Source: CALSPH01 sp041690035 (GTDB lineage Bacteria; Bacteroidota; Bacteroidia; NS11-12g; UBA955). From it: DNA of 64,000 nucleotides. The DNA is taken from assembly GCA_041690035.1 (NCBI GenBank), contig JBDNFC010000016.1, positions 124,001 through 188,000 on the forward strand. The letters are read 5' to 3'. Below, in pieces: positions 62,771 through 64,000 of the stretch. Position 1 is the stretch's first letter; every line of letters starts with the position of its first letter. Below the pieces are notes generated by a model, which did no database searches, was not told the origin of the DNA, and worked only from the letters and a program-made list of their open reading frames with translations. The translations under genes were made by a program, and so were the position numbers.

Positions 62771-63907
62771 ATTATCAAAAATAAACACATCTTTTTACCT
62801 GCCTCATGGTATCCCAATTTAATGCTTAAAGAAAATGGAAATTTCATCCATAGACATGCACAAACATTGGCTTTATCTAATTATGTAAGCTTGGTTCATG
62901 TGTATAGAAATCCAGCTCAAAAACCGTTTTTCTCTTATAGCACTCAGATCGAAGGGGGGCTTATAAGCTATGTTTATTCTTACAAAGGAAGGTTTTTTAA
63001 ATTTTTTTTGTCTGCCTTTTTATTTTATAAAGCCTATAAGCAGGCATGTGTAAGATTTGGCAAGGTGGATTTGGTAATATGGAATGTTTTTTATCCTTTG
63101 GCAATACATTTTTTTTGGCTGAGGGTAATGTGTCGCAAACCAAACTATGCCATAGAACATTGGACAGGCTTTTTACACAATACTCCAAAATTTAATCCCA
63201 AGCATCCACATTTATTGTTGGCCAAATTTACTTCTAAATTCTTGAATGGTATTTATGGTGTATCAAAAAATTTGAATGAAAACATGAAACTTTTAGGTAT
63301 TAAAAATATTAAAGGGGTAATTTATAATTCTGTGGACACCTCCATTTTTTATCCAAAAAAGGATAAACCGATTCAATTTAATTGGATACATGTGAGCAGT
63401 TTATTAAATGACCATAAAAACGTTAAATTATTAATTGCCGCTTTTTCAAGCTTTGATAATCAATGCCCCAATACCATAATGACGGTAGTCGGTGGTGAAA
63501 ATCACTCAGAAATAAAGCAATTGTTGGAATCTTATAAATTGGCTAAAAAAGTAAATTTGATAAAAGCCACAAATATTGAAGCTGTGGCAGCTGAAATGCA
63601 AAATAGCCATGCATTGCTGCTTAGCAGTAATTATGAAAATATGCCTTGTGTAATTGCAGAGGCGCTTTGCTGTGGATTACCTGTAATTACTACTCAAGTG
63701 GGTGGCGTTTCAGAAATTATTGATAAAAATAACGGACTTGTTGTACCCATAAATGACTTGCAACAATATACCAATGCAATGAAAAAAATATATCAAAGTT
63801 ATAATAACTATAATAATTTAAAAATTGCAAATGAGGCTAATACTTTATTTGCTGCGGATGCTATTTTAGTTCAATTTAATCAAATTTTAGAAAGTGAAAA
63901 GGGTTAG
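62771..63907 (+). CDS. Glycosyltransferase family 4 protein, non-canonical start
   Basis: This GT-B fold glycosyltransferase of about 378 residues begins in frame with IIKNKHIFLPASWYPN, the conserved opening strand and loop, and continues LMLKENGNFIHRHAQTLAL. The donor-binding half has FNWIHVSSLLNDHKNVKLLI and HALLLSSNYENMPCVIAEAL, with the conserved Glu. The first ATG at 62822 would delete the opening strand, and no ATG, GTG or TTG lies between it and the in-frame stop at 62744, so initiation at an ATT/ATA-type codon is likely. I use ATT at 62771 as the estimate. It probably works on a surface polysaccharide with the flippase-like gene that starts in its last codons. Confidence 0.85.
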   Translation: MIKNKHIFLPASWYPNLMLKENGNFIHRHAQTLALSNYVSLVHVYRNPAQKPFFSYSTQIEGGLISYVYSYKGRFFKFFLSAFLFYKAYKQACVRFGKVDLVIWNVFYPLAIHFFWLRVMCRKPNYAIEHWTGFLHNTPKFNPKHPHLLLAKFTSKFLNGIYGVSKNLNENMKLLGIKNIKGVIYNSVDTSIFYPKKDKPIQFNWIHVSSLLNDHKNVKLLIAAFSSFDNQCPNTIMTVVGGENHSEIKQLLESYKLAKKVNLIKATNIEAVAAEMQNSHALLLSSNYENMPCVIAEALCCGLPVITTQVGGVSEIIDKNNGLVVPINDLQQYTNAMKKIYQSYNNYNNLKIANEANTLFAADAILVQFNQILESEKG

Positions 63908-64000
63908 AGTAATAATAAATAGTCCCTTGATTTACTCTTTTTTTTCAAAAATATTAATAGCTTTTTGTATGTTGGGTGTGGTTATTATCACTTCCCAAAA
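63894..64000 (+). CDS. Probable polysaccharide flippase, N-terminal fragment (runs off window)
   Basis: A GTG at 63894 overlaps the end of the glycosyltransferase gene by 14 bp and opens a frame to the window edge (about 35 residues). The product begins with a basic segment and then a hydrophobic helix (LIYSFFSKILIAFCMLGVVI), resembling the first helix of Wzx/MVF-type oligosaccharide flippases. The next residues are missing, so this is a position-based guess. Coupling to a glycosyltransferase supports a polysaccharide-synthesis role. Confidence 0.45.
   Translation, partial: MKRVRVIINSPLIYSFFSKILIAFCMLGVVIITSQ

Noticed and set aside
1..64000. CRISPR arrays, insertion sequences, prophage or rRNA genes
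   Set aside because: I saw no regularly spaced repeats, transposase or integrase genes, terminal repeats with target duplications, or rRNA-like sequence.

Overview
The window is a strongly AT-rich chromosomal segment of a Bacteroidota bacterium, probably close to the Chitinophagales/Sphingobacteriales type. The evidence is the promoter style (TTTG, about 19-21 nt, TAnnTTTG), the near absence of Shine-Dalgarno sequences, and lineage-typical families: TamL, a type IX secretion C-terminal domain, DUF4290 next to murA, a TonB receptor with a DUF4249 lipoprotein, the Omp28-like family, BshA, and atpD-atpC split from the rest of the ATP synthase genes. Nearly all of it is dense core genome. I see no rRNA, insertion sequence, prophage or CRISPR array.

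Layout. 1-9.2 kb: 5' part of hutI, a gamma-carbonic anhydrase-like protein, an LptF-type permease, a glycosyltransferase, a repeat lipoprotein, tamL (reverse), a TrmH/SpoU methyltransferase and a FAD oxidoreductase. 9.2-21.6 kb: rplU-rpmA, a CxxC lipoprotein, lysA (reverse), pcrA/uvrD, a lipoprotein, DUF4290-murA, a TlpA-like protein, grpE-dnaJ and atpD-atpC. 21.7-25.4 kb: a reverse ABC transporter operon with its own GntR/YtrA-type repressor and a perfect operator, then a divergent pair (secreted protein / XRE regulator) around a palindrome. 25.5-30.6 kb: a probable outer-membrane barrel, a T9SS cargo protein and a CorA channel. 30.6-33.7 kb: reverse bshA, pyrB, pyrR and an EVE protein. 33.8-39.0 kb: a four-gene LytS/LytTR signalling cluster. 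39.1-49.5 kb: a DUF4340-like protein, typA, gltA, cysS, a glutaminyl cyclase-like lipoprotein, an rfbD-like reductase, hscB and rseP. 49.7-62.5 kb: TonB receptor and DUF4249 lipoprotein, tgt, an LptG-type permease, an SbtA-like transporter, a TPR protein, an MBL/beta-CASP nuclease, a queuosine precursor transporter, mnmD, a UspA protein and a Na+/H+ antiporter. 62.6-64 kb: tRNA-His(GTG), a glycosyltransferase and the start of a probable polysaccharide flippase.

The most unusual content is at 33.8-39.0 kb. The first gene has the length, the MxxH motif and the segment order of a soluble LytS-type kinase core, but its ATP-binding N-box and G1 box are gone. It precedes an intact LytTR response regulator. 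Next come a full beta-propeller LytS kinase and a regulator whose receiver is intact but whose LytTR DNA-contact residues are replaced. This looks like a duplicated two-component system in which one kinase and the opposite regulator have lost their canonical output. Other points of interest are a DnaJ with only the second zinc site, a MurA with Asp in place of the fosfomycin-target Cys, a Tgt without its zinc cysteines, perfect palindromic operators, promoters so close to start codons that transcripts would be nearly leaderless, and a glycosyltransferase whose conserved N-terminus lies upstream of any ATG/GTG/TTG.
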